The notes: generated by a model not told the origin, from the sequence alone. A stretch of DNA of 64,000 nt from Clostridia bacterium (GCA_017517665.1 JAFWYP010000007.1:1-64000), one strand, 5' to 3'; shown: positions 1-9,294, numbered from the stretch's first letter. Translations and numbers: made by a program.

Positions 1-425
1 CCGTCGTTACAGGTATCGAAATGTTCCGCAAGCTCCTCGACTATGCCGAGGCCGGCGACAACATCGGTGCTCTTCTCCGCGGCGTTCAGAGAACAGAGAT
101 CGAAAGAGGTCCGGTTCTTGCAAAGCCCGGTTCCATCAACCCCCACACCAAATTCACGTCTGAAGTTTACATTCTGACCAAAGAAGAAGGCGGCCGTCAT
201 ACTCCCTTCTTCAACAACTACCGTCCTCAGTTCTATTTCAGAACAACTGACGTTACAGGCGTAATCAGCCTTCCCGAAGGCACAGAAATGTGCATGCCCG
301 GCGATAACGTTGACATGGATGTTGAACTCATCACTCCCATCGCTATCGAAAAGGGTCTCCGCTTCGCTATCCGTGAAGGCGGCAGAACTGTTGGTTCAGG
401 CGTTGTTATCGAAATCAACGAATAA
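1..425 (+). CDS. tuf: Elongation factor Tu, C-terminal part (partial)
   Basis: EF-Tu delivers aminoacyl-tRNA to the ribosome as a GTP complex in the cytoplasm. Only about the last 140 residues are in the window; the reading frame is open from base 3 and the start lies upstream. The visible part is domains 2 and 3: the segment with LLRGVQR, the stretch GSINPHTKF, the [15 protein letters not shown] block that contacts tRNA, and the closing residues [10 protein letters not shown]. These are near-invariant in bacterial EF-Tu. The gene ends in TAA and is followed by a strong hairpin terminator, so it is the last gene of its transcript. The GTPase domain cannot be inspected here. Confidence 0.97.
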   Translation, partial: VVTGIEMFRKLLDYAEAGDNIGALLRGVQRTEIERGPVLAKPGSINPHTKFTSEVYILTKEEGGRHTPFFNNYRPQFYFRTTDVTGVISLPEGTEMCMPGDNVDMDVELITPIAIEKGLRFAIREGGRTVGSGVVIEINE

Positions 426-443
426 TTAAAAAACCATTTTTGA

Positions 444-470
444 GAGCAACCTTCGGGTTGCTCTTTTTTT
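444..470 (+). terminator. Intrinsic terminator of tuf
   Basis: A perfect 8-bp GC-rich stem (GAGCAACC/GGTTGCTC) with a TTCG tetraloop is followed by seven T. It lies 19 bases after the tuf stop codon. Confidence 0.95.
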
Positions 471-475
471 AAAAC

Positions 476-517
476 AAAAACACCGTTTTACCTGTTTGAG
501 ATAAAACGGCGTTTTTT
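476..517. terminator. Bidirectional terminator between tuf and bofA
   Basis: An 8-bp stem (CCGTTTTA/TAAAACGG) carries an A-run on its left and a T-run on its right, so it can stop transcription from either side. Its main use should be for the minus-strand bofA gene, whose stop codon overlaps the right flank. Confidence 0.8.
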
Positions 518-773
518 ATATTCCAAATATAAGATTAAGTATTAATGCGCCTATAACTCCCGGTAAACCGAGAATAACAAATGAGATTATACTGTACCAG
601 TTGACTGCAATTGTAACTCCTGTTACCATCCCAACGAGATTTACGGCAAACAAGCCTGCAAGTCCCTGAAAGGCGGATTTGATAAAGCTCAATCCGCCTC
701 TTTCGCTTTTAATCATCCACCACAGAACACAAACCGTGCTTATAACAGATGCAGAAACAAAAGCGAAATTCAT
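516..773 (-). CDS. bofA: BofA family sporulation membrane protein
   Basis: In sporulating Firmicutes BofA sits in the forespore outer membrane with SpoIVFA and holds back the SpoIVFB protease that activates pro-sigma-K. The protein is 85 residues, the usual family length. It has an N-terminal hydrophobic segment, a central hydrophobic stretch (about 30-60), and the family's C-terminal signature around LGLPGVIGALILNLIFGI. The start codon overlaps the stop of the upstream gene by 4 bases (ATGA), implying translational coupling. In Bacillus the same pair is yaaL-bofA behind recR; here recR is not adjacent. Function is inferred from family and neighbour. Confidence 0.85.
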   Translation of the reverse strand: MNFAFVSASVISTVCVLWWMIKSERGGLSFIKSAFQGLAGLFAVNLVGMVTGVTIAVNWYSIISFVILGLPGVIGALILNLIFGI

Positions 774-1054
774 ATACTGACCTCCCTGCCGAAAACAGAG
801 ATTTCAGCACATTCTATGCCGCATTCCTTTGCTCTTTTCAAAAGATAGCGATAGAGTGCTTTAAGAGACTGAATTTCATATATGATAGAGTCAAGCAAAT
901 CTTCGTTTGTTTCATTTTCAAAACGACTGTAGGCACTTTCAAGTTTTTGTGAAGTATCCCTTATTTGCATAACAAGGCTGTCTGTCACGGGTGTGACGGG
1001 CTTTCTTATAACATCATAGTAAAAAATCTTCGCATTTTTTAAAGTTTTTTCCAT
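770..1054 (-). CDS. yaaL: DUF2508 (YaaL-like) small protein
   Basis: A 94-residue soluble, helix-rich protein with no assigned biochemical role; DUF2508/YaaL proteins are conserved beside bofA in spore formers. The ATG at 1054 is chosen because GGGAGGA lies about 8 bases upstream; a longer open frame upstream has no ribosome site. The central part (residues 30-75) is rich in Glu and Leu and likely forms a helical hairpin. It overlaps bofA by 4 bases and is divergent from manA. The name rests on length, composition and synteny. Confidence 0.72.
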   Translation of the reverse strand: MEKTLKNAKIFYYDVIRKPVTPVTDSLVMQIRDTSQKLESAYSRFENETNEDLLDSIIYEIQSLKALYRYLLKRAKECGIECAEISVFGREVSI

Positions 1055-1151
1055 ATTTTCAGTCCTCCCGATAAATATTCTATGGAAATTGTTGGACAAA
1101 TATGATAGAATAATACAGATAAGATAAAAAACTTGTTCGGAGGCAATAAAA

Positions 1152-2111
1152 ATGAACTTATATCCCATAAAACTCAATCCCTATGTATCTGAAACAATCT
1201 GGGGCGGAAGAAAGCTTATTGAAGAATACGGCGTTAAAACCGAAAAAAATAATGCTGCAGAAGGCTGGATGCTTTCATGCCATGAGGCAGGTTCAAGTAC
1301 GGTTGTAAACGGCGAATTCGCAGGTAAATTATTTGCAGATGTTGTAAAAGAAAATCCCGTACTTTGCGGTAAAAATGCAGAGAATTTTTCTGATTTTCCA
1401 ATCCTTATAAAATTCATTGATGCAATGGATAATCTTTCCGTGCAGGTTCATCCCACAAAGGAATACTGCGAGAAAACCGGCAGGGGTCAGAGCAAAACAG
1501 AATGCTGGTATATCATTGATGCCGAGGAGGATGCATACCTTATTCTCGGATTTGAAGATAAAATAACTCCCGAAGAATTCAAAGCGGCAATTGAGAATAA
1601 CACACTTACCGATTATGTGAGCAAAGTACCCGTTAAAAAGGGAGATTTCTTCTTTATTGAGTCGGGAACACTCCATGCTATCTGTAAAGGTATACTACTT
1701 GCCGAGGTGCAGGAAAGCTCCAATACAACCTACCGTATTTATGACTATAACAGAGTCGGAAACGACGGAAAACCAAGGGAACTCCATGTTGAAGACGGCG
1801 CAGCGGTTACAAAGCTTGAAAAATACACACAGCCCGACTTTTGTAAAGGTGCAGACCTTGACATGCTCGAACGCAGACTTCTTGCCGACTGTCCTCTTTT
1901 CAAGGTCTGGAAGCTTGATTTGAACGGCGAAATCAGCGGTGTTGCCGACGAAAATTCTTTTGTTTCACACCTTATCATGGACGGAAACGGCACTCTTGAG
2001 GTTTGCGGAGAAACAGTTTCGCTCACAAAGGGCGAAAGCATTTTCATCCCTGCTAATGCAGGCGAATATAAAATCAGCGGAAAAATGGAAATTATAGAAA
2101 CAAGAATCTAA
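1152..2111 (+). CDS. manA: Class I mannose-6-phosphate isomerase
   Basis: Interconverts mannose 6-phosphate and fructose 6-phosphate, feeding mannose into glycolysis. The cupin-fold zinc site is visible: QVHP with His100, the Glu of KTECWY (Glu117) and the His of GTLHAICKG (His175), in the order and spacing of Bacillus ManA. Length 319 is typical of the short Firmicute form. GGAGG lies 8 bases before the ATG. It leads a closely spaced run (ABC-F, rhamnosidase, acetyltransferases, oxidoreductase) and fits the alpha-mannosidase at 9295-12396, whose mannose product would enter metabolism through this enzyme after phosphorylation. Confidence 0.95.
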   Translation: MNLYPIKLNPYVSETIWGGRKLIEEYGVKTEKNNAAEGWMLSCHEAGSSTVVNGEFAGKLFADVVKENPVLCGKNAENFSDFPILIKFIDAMDNLSVQVHPTKEYCEKTGRGQSKTECWYIIDAEEDAYLILGFEDKITPEEFKAAIENNTLTDYVSKVPVKKGDFFFIESGTLHAICKGILLAEVQESSNTTYRIYDYNRVGNDGKPRELHVEDGAAVTKLEKYTQPDFCKGADLDMLERRLLADCPLFKVWKLDLNGEISGVADENSFVSHLIMDGNGTLEVCGETVSLTKGESIFIPANAGEYKISGKMEIIETRI

Positions 2112-2127
2112 TTATTAAGGACTTAAA

Positions 2128-4044
2128 ATGGCTATTGTAAGCATACAGAATTTAAAAATTGACTTTGGCGGTAAGGTGCTGTTTGAAAACGTTTCGTTCG
2201 ATGTAAATCAGGGTGATTTTGTCGGACTCATCGGCGCAAACGGTACGGGTAAAACAACTCTTTTTAAAGTTATAAGAGGAGAAATTGAACCGACTGAAGG
2301 CGGAGCTTTTGTTTCCAAAACAACCAAAATCGGATATCTTGAACAGCATGCCTGCCATGGGTCTGTCAGAACGGTTTACGATGAGGCTCTGAGCATCTTT
2401 GAGCCACTCATGGAAATCGAACGCGAGCTTGAAGAAATTGCGGTTTCAATTGATGCTCATATCGGAAACACCGATGAACTCATTGAAAAGCAGAACAGAC
2501 TCCATGAGCAGTTTCAGGAGCAGGACGGTCTGACATATAAAAGCAGAACCCGAGCTGCACTTCTCGGTCTCGGTTTTACTGAAAATGATTTCACTTTGAC
2601 TTGCGATAAGTTAAGCGGCGGGCAGCGTTCAAAGCTGAGTATGTGCAAACTCCTTTTAAGCGGGTCGGAGGTTCTTTTGCTTGACGAACCTACAAACCAC
2701 CTCGATATAGCCGGTACGGAATGGCTCGAAGAATTCCTGTCATCATTCAGAGGTACGGTTATTGTTATTTCCCATGACCGATATTTTCTTGATAAGGTAA
2801 CCAACAAAACCGTTGAGCTTTCTCACGGAAGATGTCATTACTCAAAAGGAAATTACTCGACTTATCTCAAACTCAGGGAAGAACGTCTTGAAAGCGAAAG
2901 ACGACAGTATGAAAATCAGCTTGAAGAAATAAAACGCATTGAAGGAATAATTGAACAGCAGCGTTCGTTTGCGCGCGAAAGAAATTTTATAACTGCAGAG
3001 AGCAAGAGAAAAATGCTCGAAAAGAAGAAAGCGGAGCTTGTTGTTCCCGATCCGCCGCTTTCAAAAATGCGTATGAAGTTCACTCCTGTCTGTGAAACGG
3101 GAAACGATGTTCTGACCGTTACGGGACTTGCAAAGTCTTTCGGCGAAAAATGTCTTTTTTCTGATGCGGATATGCAGGTGTTTAAAAACGAGCGTGTTTT
3201 CATGCTCGGTGCAAACGGCTGCGGCAAGACAACTCTTCTGAGAATTCTGACACGTCAGCAGTCTGCGGATGCGGGAAATTATGTTTTCGGTGCAAACGTC
3301 AAAACGGGATATTTTGACCAGAGTCTTGAAACCCTGCATGACGAAAAAACCGTTATTGACGAAATATGGGATGAACACCGCTTGTTTACCGAAACCAAGG
3401 TACGCAGTTATCTTGCATTGTTTCTTTTCAGAGGAGACGATGTTTTCAAGAATGTCGGAACATTAAGCGGCGGAGAAAAGGCGAAGCTTTGTCTTTTGAA
3501 GCTCATGCTTTCGGGTTCCAATGTCTTGCTTCTCGATGAACCCACAAACCATCTTGATATTCCGTCAAGAGAAGTTCTTGAAGCTGCGCTTTCCGATTTT
3601 GACGGAACGATAATCTGCATTTCTCATGACAGATATTTTATAAATAAACTTTCAACCAAGATTTACCGCATGACCCAAAACGGTTTTGATAAATTTGACG
3701 GTGACTACAATGACTATGAAGATGCGGTTCTTGCACAGTCAAAAGAAAAACCGAAAAAAGCAGAGATTAAGGTTAATCTTTATAAGCTTCGCAAAGAACG
3801 CGACAGCGAAATGAACAAGCTCAGGGGCAAAATCAAACGCCTTGAAGCTGATATTGACCGTCTTGACGGAGAAATTTCTGAATATAATGCAATTCTTTCA
3901 TCACCCGAAACGGCGGCAAATTACGAAAAAATCATCGAATACACAAGTAAACTTGATGAAGCAACCGAAAACCAGCTTGTTCTGATGGATGAATGGGAAG
4001 AAGCAAATTCCAGATATAACGAGCTTTCGGAAATGGAGGTATAA
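2128..4044 (+). CDS. ABC-F family ATPase
   Basis: A duplicated ATP-binding cassette protein without membrane domains, acting in the cytoplasm on ribosomes in characterised ABC-F members. Domain 1 has Walker A GANGTGKTT (about 36-44), signature LSGGQRSKL (about 162) and Walker B LLLDEPTNHLD. The interdomain linker of charged residues (about 235-310) is the ribosome-reaching arm. Domain 2 repeats Walker A GANGCGKTT (about 362) and LSGGEKAKL (about 446). A C-terminal coiled coil occupies about 555-635. The length of 638 and the C-terminal coiled coil fit Uup/YdiF-type housekeeping ABC-F proteins more than short resistance ABC-Fs, but the subfamily cannot be fixed by eye. It is 16 bases behind manA. 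Confidence 0.93.
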   Translation: MAIVSIQNLKIDFGGKVLFENVSFDVNQGDFVGLIGANGTGKTTLFKVIRGEIEPTEGGAFVSKTTKIGYLEQHACHGSVRTVYDEALSIFEPLMEIERELEEIAVSIDAHIGNTDELIEKQNRLHEQFQEQDGLTYKSRTRAALLGLGFTENDFTLTCDKLSGGQRSKLSMCKLLLSGSEVLLLDEPTNHLDIAGTEWLEEFLSSFRGTVIVISHDRYFLDKVTNKTVELSHGRCHYSKGNYSTYLKLREERLESERRQYENQLEEIKRIEGIIEQQRSFARERNFITAESKRKMLEKKKAELVVPDPPLSKMRMKFTPVCETGNDVLTVTGLAKSFGEKCLFSDADMQVFKNERVFMLGANGCGKTTLLRILTRQQSADAGNYVFGANVKTGYFDQSLETLHDEKTVIDEIWDEHRLFTETKVRSYLALFLFRGDDVFKNVGTLSGGEKAKLCLLKLMLSGSNVLLLDEPTNHLDIPSREVLEAALSDFDGTIICISHDRYFINKLSTKIYRMTQNGFDKFDGDYNDYEDAVLAQSKEKPKKAEIKVNLYKLRKERDSEMNKLRGKIKRLEADIDRLDGEISEYNAILSSPETAANYEKIIEYTSKLDEATENQLVLMDEWEEANSRYNELSEMEV

Positions 4045-4045
4045 T

Positions 4046-6220
4046 ATGACAAGCAACGAACTTTTCAAAGGTGCAAAATGGATTGAATGCACAGACAGCG
4101 ATTCACCTCTTTTCAGAAAGGAATTTGATGCGTTAAAGGGTGAAAAAGCGGTAATTACTATCTGCGGTCTCGGATTTTTCCATCTTTATATCAACGGAAA
4201 AAAAGTCAGCGAGGATTTGCTTACTCCCAATGCAACCAATTACAGCGAAAGAGACCTCAATTTGCTTAACTTTCCTCTTAAAAGTGAGTTTTCATACAGA
4301 ATCTATGCCGTTAAATACGATATAACCGATTATCTTCTTGACGGCAAAAACACTCTTGCCGTTATGCTCGGTAACGGTTACTATAATCAGAACAAGAGAA
4401 TGGCGGAGGGAAATGTTGTTTTCGGAACCCCGAAGCTTTGCTATGTCATTGAAAAGGAAAGCGGAGATATCCTTTGCGATGAAACAACATTGACACGCAA
4501 GGGATATATTCTTGAAAACAATCTGTATATGGGTGAGGAACATGATTATTCACTGTATCCCGACGGCTTTGACAAAAACGGTTACAGCGGAAGTGATTTT
4601 TCCGAAAGCACGGTTATTCCCGCACCCGAAAGCAATTTTCAGATTCAGTTTTCACCCTCCGATAAGGTTATCCGTTCGCTCGAACCGAAGCTCATAAAAG
4701 ATGAAGGAAAAACAAAGCTTTATGAAGTCAGCGAAAACACCGTAGGATATGCTGTTTTTAAATGCAGCGAAAAGGGAAAGAAAATCGTTGTCAGCTATGC
4801 CGAGGAAATCTATGACGAAAGACCTTATTACGGAGTCAAGTTTGCAGAAGGTTATCAGACCGATATATTTATAACCGACGGCAGTGACCGTGAATATATC
4901 CCTGAATTCACCTGGCACGGTTTCCGTTATTTCAGAGTTGAGGGCGATGTTGAACCCGTCAGAGTTGATGTGGTTCATTCTGATTGTCCCGTAACATCAT
5001 CGTTTGAAAGCGATAACGAAAATCTTAACTGGCTTTATGATGCATACATAAAAACCCAGCTTTGCAATATGCACACCGGTGTGCCTTCGGACTGTCCGCA
5101 CCGTGAGAGACTCGGATATACGGGTGACGGTCAGCTTTGCTGCGAAGCTGGCATGATGCTTCTTGACAGCAGGGAATTCTACAGAAAATGGCTCTATGAT
5201 ATTGCTGACTGTCAGTGTAAGAACTCGGGTCATGTGCCTCACACAGCTCCCTGGATGGGCGGCGGCGGCGGTCCATCAGGCTGGGGCGGTGCAATGATTG
5301 AAGTGCCCTATAAATTCTATAAAATTTACGGCGACAAAGAGCTTCTTGATGAATTTTTCCCGAAGATGCTTCATTTCCTTGACTATCTTGAAAACAGAAG
5401 CGAAAACGGTCTTGTTTACCGTGAGGAAGAATCCGGATGGTGTCTCGGAGATTGGTGTCCTCCCGAAAAAATCAGAATCCCTGAAGTTTATGTCAACACC
5501 TGCCTTTATGTAAGATTCATGCAGCAGACTCTCGAAGCTGCTCAGATTCTGGGCAGGGAGCAGGAAGCTGCTCATCTTAACGAGAGAATAGAAAAGGTTA
5601 AAAGGGCAATCCATGTTGCTTACTACAGCCCTCATCAGAACACCTATTGCGGCGATATTCAGGGTGCATCCTGTCTTGCACTTCAGACAGGTCTGGGCGA
5701 TGAAAGAGCGAAGCAGGAAGTGTTTGATAAATATGAAAAGCTCGGAATGTTTGACTCGGGTATTATTGTAACCGAAGCTTTGCCGAGATTTTTGTTTGAA
5801 AACGGTCAGGGGCAGATTGCTTTTGACCTTCTTGCAAGCGACAAGGATGTTTCATTTGCCTATATGAAGAGAAACGGTGCAACAACTCTCTGGGAGAACT
5901 GGAACGGTGCGGATTCAAGAAACCATCCCATGTTCGGTTCGGTAACGAAATATCTTTTTACATATCTTCTCGGTATCCGTCAGTCCGAAAACGGTGCAGC
6001 GTATAAGGATGTTGTTATAACACCATGTTTTGTTGACGGTATGAACAGAGCGAAGGGACACCTTACAACCGAAAGCGGAGTCGTTTCCGTTGACTATGTT
6101 AAAAAAGGCAACAAAGCAACAGTCAGGGTTTATGCAGACCCGAACATCAATGCTGTTTTTGCTTACGGCGGAAAATCAACCGCATTCAGCGGCGAAGCAG
6201 AGTTTGAAGTTGAGATTTAA
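4046..6220 (+). CDS. Alpha-L-rhamnosidase-type glycoside hydrolase (GH78-like)
   Basis: Predicted to release terminal alpha-L-rhamnose from plant or bacterial glycosides. The ATG at 4046 is chosen because GGAGGT ends 5 bases before it; it lies one base after the ABC-F stop. The 724 residues show an N-terminal beta-sandwich with the NGKNTLAV-type motif of these enzymes (near residue 105), then the (alpha/alpha)6 catalytic region with PSDCPHRERLGYTGDG (about 348-363) carrying the acid-side residues and TTLWENWNG (about 613-621) carrying the probable general base Glu. There is no signal peptide, so it probably acts on imported oligosaccharides. Exact substrate is inferred. Confidence 0.88.
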   Translation: MTSNELFKGAKWIECTDSDSPLFRKEFDALKGEKAVITICGLGFFHLYINGKKVSEDLLTPNATNYSERDLNLLNFPLKSEFSYRIYAVKYDITDYLLDGKNTLAVMLGNGYYNQNKRMAEGNVVFGTPKLCYVIEKESGDILCDETTLTRKGYILENNLYMGEEHDYSLYPDGFDKNGYSGSDFSESTVIPAPESNFQIQFSPSDKVIRSLEPKLIKDEGKTKLYEVSENTVGYAVFKCSEKGKKIVVSYAEEIYDERPYYGVKFAEGYQTDIFITDGSDREYIPEFTWHGFRYFRVEGDVEPVRVDVVHSDCPVTSSFESDNENLNWLYDAYIKTQLCNMHTGVPSDCPHRERLGYTGDGQLCCEAGMMLLDSREFYRKWLYDIADCQCKNSGHVPHTAPWMGGGGGPSGWGGAMIEVPYKFYKIYGDKELLDEFFPKMLHFLDYLENRSENGLVYREEESGWCLGDWCPPEKIRIPEVYVNTCLYVRFMQQTLEAAQILGREQEAAHLNERIEKVKRAIHVAYYSPHQNTYCGDIQGASCLALQTGLGDERAKQEVFDKYEKLGMFDSGIIVTEALPRFLFENGQGQIAFDLLASDKDVSFAYMKRNGATTLWENWNGADSRNHPMFGSVTKYLFTYLLGIRQSENGAAYKDVVITPCFVDGMNRAKGHLTTESGVVSVDYVKKGNKATVRVYADPNINAVFAYGGKSTAFSGEAEFEVEI

Positions 6221-6232
6221 GGGGGAATAAAA

Positions 6233-6796
6233 ATGGTTGTGATAAAAAATTATGAACCCAAATATTTTGAAGATGTCCGTCAGGTGTGCATAAATACGGG
6301 TCCGATTGAAGCATCAACAGACCCGAATATGCGAGATTTTATACTTTTTACCTTTTGTGATTATTATCTTGAGCAGGAGCCCGAGAATGTGTTTATTCTT
6401 GTAAACGAAGAAACCGACACGGCAGAGGGTTATGTTTTCGGCGCAAGAGACTTCAAAACTTACATAAAGAATATGAAGCCCTATCTTAAGAAGGTAAAGA
6501 AAACGGGTATGGCGAATTACCGCGATGCAATCGGTGAGATAATCGGTCATGCGGTTTATTCGCTCAAGTATCCCGCACACCTTCATATTGATATCAACGA
6601 ACCGTTCAGAGGCAACGGTAACGGAAGCCGCATGATATCAACACTCACCGAGCATATGAAGAAAACACACGGCACAAAAGCGATTATGCTTATCGTCGGC
6701 ACAAGCAATACAAGAGGCATCAATTTTTATAAAAAGAACGGTTTTAAGGTTCTTCACGCATTTAAAAACGGAACTGCCATGGCAAAGGAGCTTTGA
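6233..6796 (+). CDS. GNAT family N-acetyltransferase
   Basis: A 187-residue acetyl-CoA-dependent acyltransferase of the GNAT fold. The acetyl-CoA pyrophosphate loop is seen as FRGNGNGSRM (about 125-134), preceded by the beta strand HLHIDINE and followed by the NTRGINFYKKNGF segment typical of the last helix-strand. The first 90 residues are atypical and resemble the GNAT-like domains found next to sugar-active enzymes in Clostridia, which matches its position 12 bases behind the rhamnosidase. Substrate unknown. Confidence 0.8.
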   Translation: MVVIKNYEPKYFEDVRQVCINTGPIEASTDPNMRDFILFTFCDYYLEQEPENVFILVNEETDTAEGYVFGARDFKTYIKNMKPYLKKVKKTGMANYRDAIGEIIGHAVYSLKYPAHLHIDINEPFRGNGNGSRMISTLTEHMKKTHGTKAIMLIVGTSNTRGINFYKKNGFKVLHAFKNGTAMAKEL

Positions 6797-6799
6797 TTT

Positions 6800-7771
6800 A
6801 TGCGTTACGGAGTGATCGGTACGGGTTGGATAGCAAAATCATTCATTGACGGTGCAAGAATGCTCTGCAATGCTGATTTCACGGCTGTTTATTCCCGAAC
6901 GGAAGAAAGCGGCGGTAAATTTGCGGCAGAAAATGCAATTCCGACGGTTTATACCGATATAAACGAGTTTGCAATGGGTGATTTTGATGCGGTTTATATC
7001 GCAAGCCCCAACAAACTTCACTATGAGCAGTCAAAGCTCATGCTCGAAAACGGTAAACACGTTATCTGTGAGAAACCGATAACCGTTGAACCCGGGGAGC
7101 TTGAAGATTTGCAGGCACTTGCAAAGAAAAACCGTCTTGTCTATATTGAAGCGATAATGTATATGTTCAATCCCGCAAGGAATTTGCTCAAAGAGGCAAT
7201 CGGAAAAATCGGAAGAATAACAAGCGTTCATTTTGATTTTTCTCAGCTTTCATCAAAATATCCCGCATATCTCGAGGGCAGGCTTCCGAATATTTTTAAT
7301 CCTGCGCTTGCTACGGGCTGTCTTATGGATTTGGGGATTTACTGTGTTTATCCCGCGCTTGACCTTTTCGGTATGCCCGAAAAAATAACCGCCTGCGCCT
7401 CTTTCATGGAAAGCGGTGCTGACGGCAGCGGAAATGCGGCGCTTTTATATCCCGATAAGCTTGTGAATTTAACATATTCAAAGCTCGGTCAGGACAGACT
7501 CGGCTCGCAGATTTTCGGCGATAAGGGAACAATAACGATAGAATCAATTTCAAAGCTTATCAATATGAATATCATTGATAATGATGGGAATAAGACCGAA
7601 ATAATCGGTGATGTGCCGAAAGAAAAGCTCATGGGATATGAGGCAAAAGCTTTTGAAAAATTCATTGCAAATCCCGATGATGAGCATTATGCTCTGACAA
7701 GTAAAAGAGCTTTACAGGTCAGTAAAATAATGAAAGAAATCCGTGAAATATCGGGTATAAAGTTTGAATGA
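6800..7771 (+). CDS. Gfo/Idh/MocA family oxidoreductase
   Basis: NAD(P)-dependent oxidoreductase of 323 residues acting on a sugar or inositol derivative. The N-terminal Rossmann fold begins with GVIGTGWIAKSF; the family motif EKPIT (about 91-95) supplies the conserved Lys near the nicotinamide. The C-terminal alpha/beta sheet domain follows from about residue 125, with GCLMDLGIYCVYP near 170 containing the conserved Asp/Tyr region. It is 3 bases behind the GNAT gene and its stop overlaps the next gene's region. Placement beside rhamnosidase suggests sugar catabolism; substrate not determinable. Confidence 0.88.
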   Translation: MRYGVIGTGWIAKSFIDGARMLCNADFTAVYSRTEESGGKFAAENAIPTVYTDINEFAMGDFDAVYIASPNKLHYEQSKLMLENGKHVICEKPITVEPGELEDLQALAKKNRLVYIEAIMYMFNPARNLLKEAIGKIGRITSVHFDFSQLSSKYPAYLEGRLPNIFNPALATGCLMDLGIYCVYPALDLFGMPEKITACASFMESGADGSGNAALLYPDKLVNLTYSKLGQDRLGSQIFGDKGTITIESISKLINMNIIDNDGNKTEIIGDVPKEKLMGYEAKAFEKFIANPDDEHYALTSKRALQVSKIMKEIREISGIKFE

Positions 7772-7772
7772 T

Positions 7773-8195
7773 ATGAAAACGGAAATTCAGAAATTTCTCC
7801 CTGAAGAGGCTCATAACATAAGAATTAAGGTTTTTATTGAAGAGCAGGGATTTGAAAATGAGTTTGACGAAATTGATGCAGAAGCTGTGCATATTCTCAT
7901 GAAAACCGATGACGGAATGCCTGTTGCAACCTGCAGAGTGTTTTGGAGTGAAGAAATGAATTCTTATGTACTCGGCAGACTTGCGGTATTAAAGGAATAC
8001 AGAGGCAGGGGAATGGGTTCAGAGATTGTGAGAGAAGCGCTTGATTATGTTAAGAGTGCAGGCGGAAAAACTCTCATGCTTCATTCTCAGTGCCGTGCAA
8101 AATCATTTTATGAAAATCTCGGGTTTACCGCTTTCGGAGAGGTTGAACTTGATGAGGGCTGTCCTCATATCTGGATGAAAAAAGGCGTGGTATGA
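7773..8195 (+). CDS. GNAT family N-acetyltransferase (YjcF/ElaA-like)
   Basis: A 140-residue GNAT. The motif RGRGMGSEIV (about 77) is the acetyl-CoA binding loop and SFYENLGF near 113 is the typical closing motif; the N-terminal half (IRIKVFIEEQGF, then EFDEID) matches the YjcF/ElaA group of small GNATs. ATG 7773 is preferred; a TTG at 7764, overlapping the previous stop codon, is a possible alternative because neither has a strong ribosome site. The stop codon sits inside the loop of the terminator hairpin. Substrate unknown. Confidence 0.82.
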   Translation: MKTEIQKFLPEEAHNIRIKVFIEEQGFENEFDEIDAEAVHILMKTDDGMPVATCRVFWSEEMNSYVLGRLAVLKEYRGRGMGSEIVREALDYVKSAGGKTLMLHSQCRAKSFYENLGFTAFGEVELDEGCPHIWMKKGVV

Positions 8196-8216
8196 TTACC
8201 ACGCCTTAAACTTTTT
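8182..8216. terminator. Bidirectional terminator overlapping a stop codon
   Basis: A perfect 11-bp stem (AAGGCGTGGTA/TACCACGCCTT, 8182-8192 with 8197-8207) has the loop TGAT, which contains the upstream gene's TGA. A-run before and T-run after make it usable for both convergent transcripts. Confidence 0.9.
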
Positions 8217-8625
8217 AATAAAGTGTTTTTGAAAGATAATAGCAAACCCAGAGTGCAACGACAAAAGCTGATTCTGCAGGAATTGCAAGCTTGGTATAGG
8301 GGCATTTCCAGCCTTTGTCAACACAGAGAAAAATCGTTCTCGTCACAAGCACGGTTGTTGCAAAGAAAAGACCGCCGACAAGAGAATAAACGGGAGTTTT
8401 GAGTGTGAGTGTGAGATAAAGAAGAAAAGCGCCGAGAGCAAAGGAAATGCCGCCGTAATAAACGCGTATTTCGGTTTTGCCTGCATTGTCAACGGGTTTA
8501 ACCGCAAAGCTTTCGGCATTCTTTATCGGATTTGTGATAAAAACAACTGCCATGCCGAAGAAATAGAGCACAAGACCGATAACCGCAATGCCTGCAGGTA
8601 AGTTTGAGAAAAAGATTTCTTTCAT
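8215..8625 (-). CDS. DUF4345-type integral membrane protein
   Basis: 136 residues with four predicted membrane segments (about 8-30, 54-72, 79-101, 115-133). The stretch EIRVYYGGISFALGAFLLYL matches the signature of DUF4345, whose function is unknown. Ribosome site AAAGGA lies upstream and the gene follows the HAD gene by 15 bases, so it is the last gene of the GH38-HAD-DUF4345 transcript. No catalytic motif is visible. Confidence 0.7.
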   Translation of the reverse strand: MKEIFFSNLPAGIAVIGLVLYFFGMAVVFITNPIKNAESFAVKPVDNAGKTEIRVYYGGISFALGAFLLYLTLTLKTPVYSLVGGLFFATTVLVTRTIFLCVDKGWKCPYTKLAIPAESAFVVALWVCYYLSKTLY

Positions 8626-8640
8626 ATTTATGTTCCTTTC

Positions 8641-9279
8641 TTAAATAAATTTGATTATGTCATCAACTGTTTCTGCTATATAATCCGCACCTGCATTTTC
8701 AAGCTCTTCTCTGCTGCCGTAACCGAAAAGCACACCGATTGAATCAAGACCGTTTTCTTTTGCGCCGAGAATATCATGCATTCTGTCGCCTACCATAACG
8801 GCATTTTTAGAGGAGCATCCACATTCCTTGAGTGCATAAGCAATAACATCGCCTTTTTTGCTTCGGGAAGTGTCCATTGTTGCGCCTGCAGCAAAATCGA
8901 AGTATTTGTCGAGACCGAAATGAACAAGAATTCTCTTCGCAAATTCCTCGGGCTTTGAGGTTGCGAGAATAATTTTTCTGCCCGAAGCTTTTATTTCTTT
9001 CAGCAGATTTTCAATGCCGTCGTAAACCTCGTTTTCAAAAATTCCCGTATCGCGGAAATATTCGCGGTAATAAACAATAGCCGTTTCAGCTTCTTTCTCT
9101 GAAAAGCCGTAGTATTTCATGAACGACTCATGAAGGGGAGGACCGATGAATTTATAAAGCTCTCTTTTATCCTCAACCTCAATACCGTATTTTTTCAGAG
9201 CGTGAGCAACAGAATTTGTTATTCCCGTCCCGGGGTCTGTGAGTGTGCCGTCAAGGTCGAAAAGCACCGTGTTATACAT
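8641..9279 (-). CDS. HAD superfamily phosphatase (phosphoglycolate phosphatase-like)
   Basis: Haloacid-dehalogenase-fold hydrolase of 212 residues, expected to dephosphorylate a small phosphorylated metabolite in the cytoplasm. Motif I is FDLDGT with nucleophile Asp8 and Asp10, motif II is the ATSKP region (about 105), and motif IV is GDRMHDILGA (about 165). The helical cap between residues 15 and 80 puts it in subclass I (Gph/PpaX-like). AAGGAGG precedes the ATG and the gene is 15 bases behind the alpha-mannosidase, suggesting a sugar-phosphate substrate. That substrate is inference. Confidence 0.88.
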   Translation of the reverse strand: MYNTVLFDLDGTLTDPGTGITNSVAHALKKYGIEVEDKRELYKFIGPPLHESFMKYYGFSEKEAETAIVYYREYFRDTGIFENEVYDGIENLLKEIKASGRKIILATSKPEEFAKRILVHFGLDKYFDFAAGATMDTSRSKKGDVIAYALKECGCSSKNAVMVGDRMHDILGAKENGLDSIGVLFGYGSREELENAGADYIAETVDDIIKFI

Positions 9280-9294
9280 AAACCCTCCTTGAGA

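Noticed and set aside
1081-1140. Divergent promoters between yaaL and manA
   Set aside because: Several partial boxes can be drawn (for example TTGGAC with weak -10 choices), but none has acceptable spacing and match, so none is listed.
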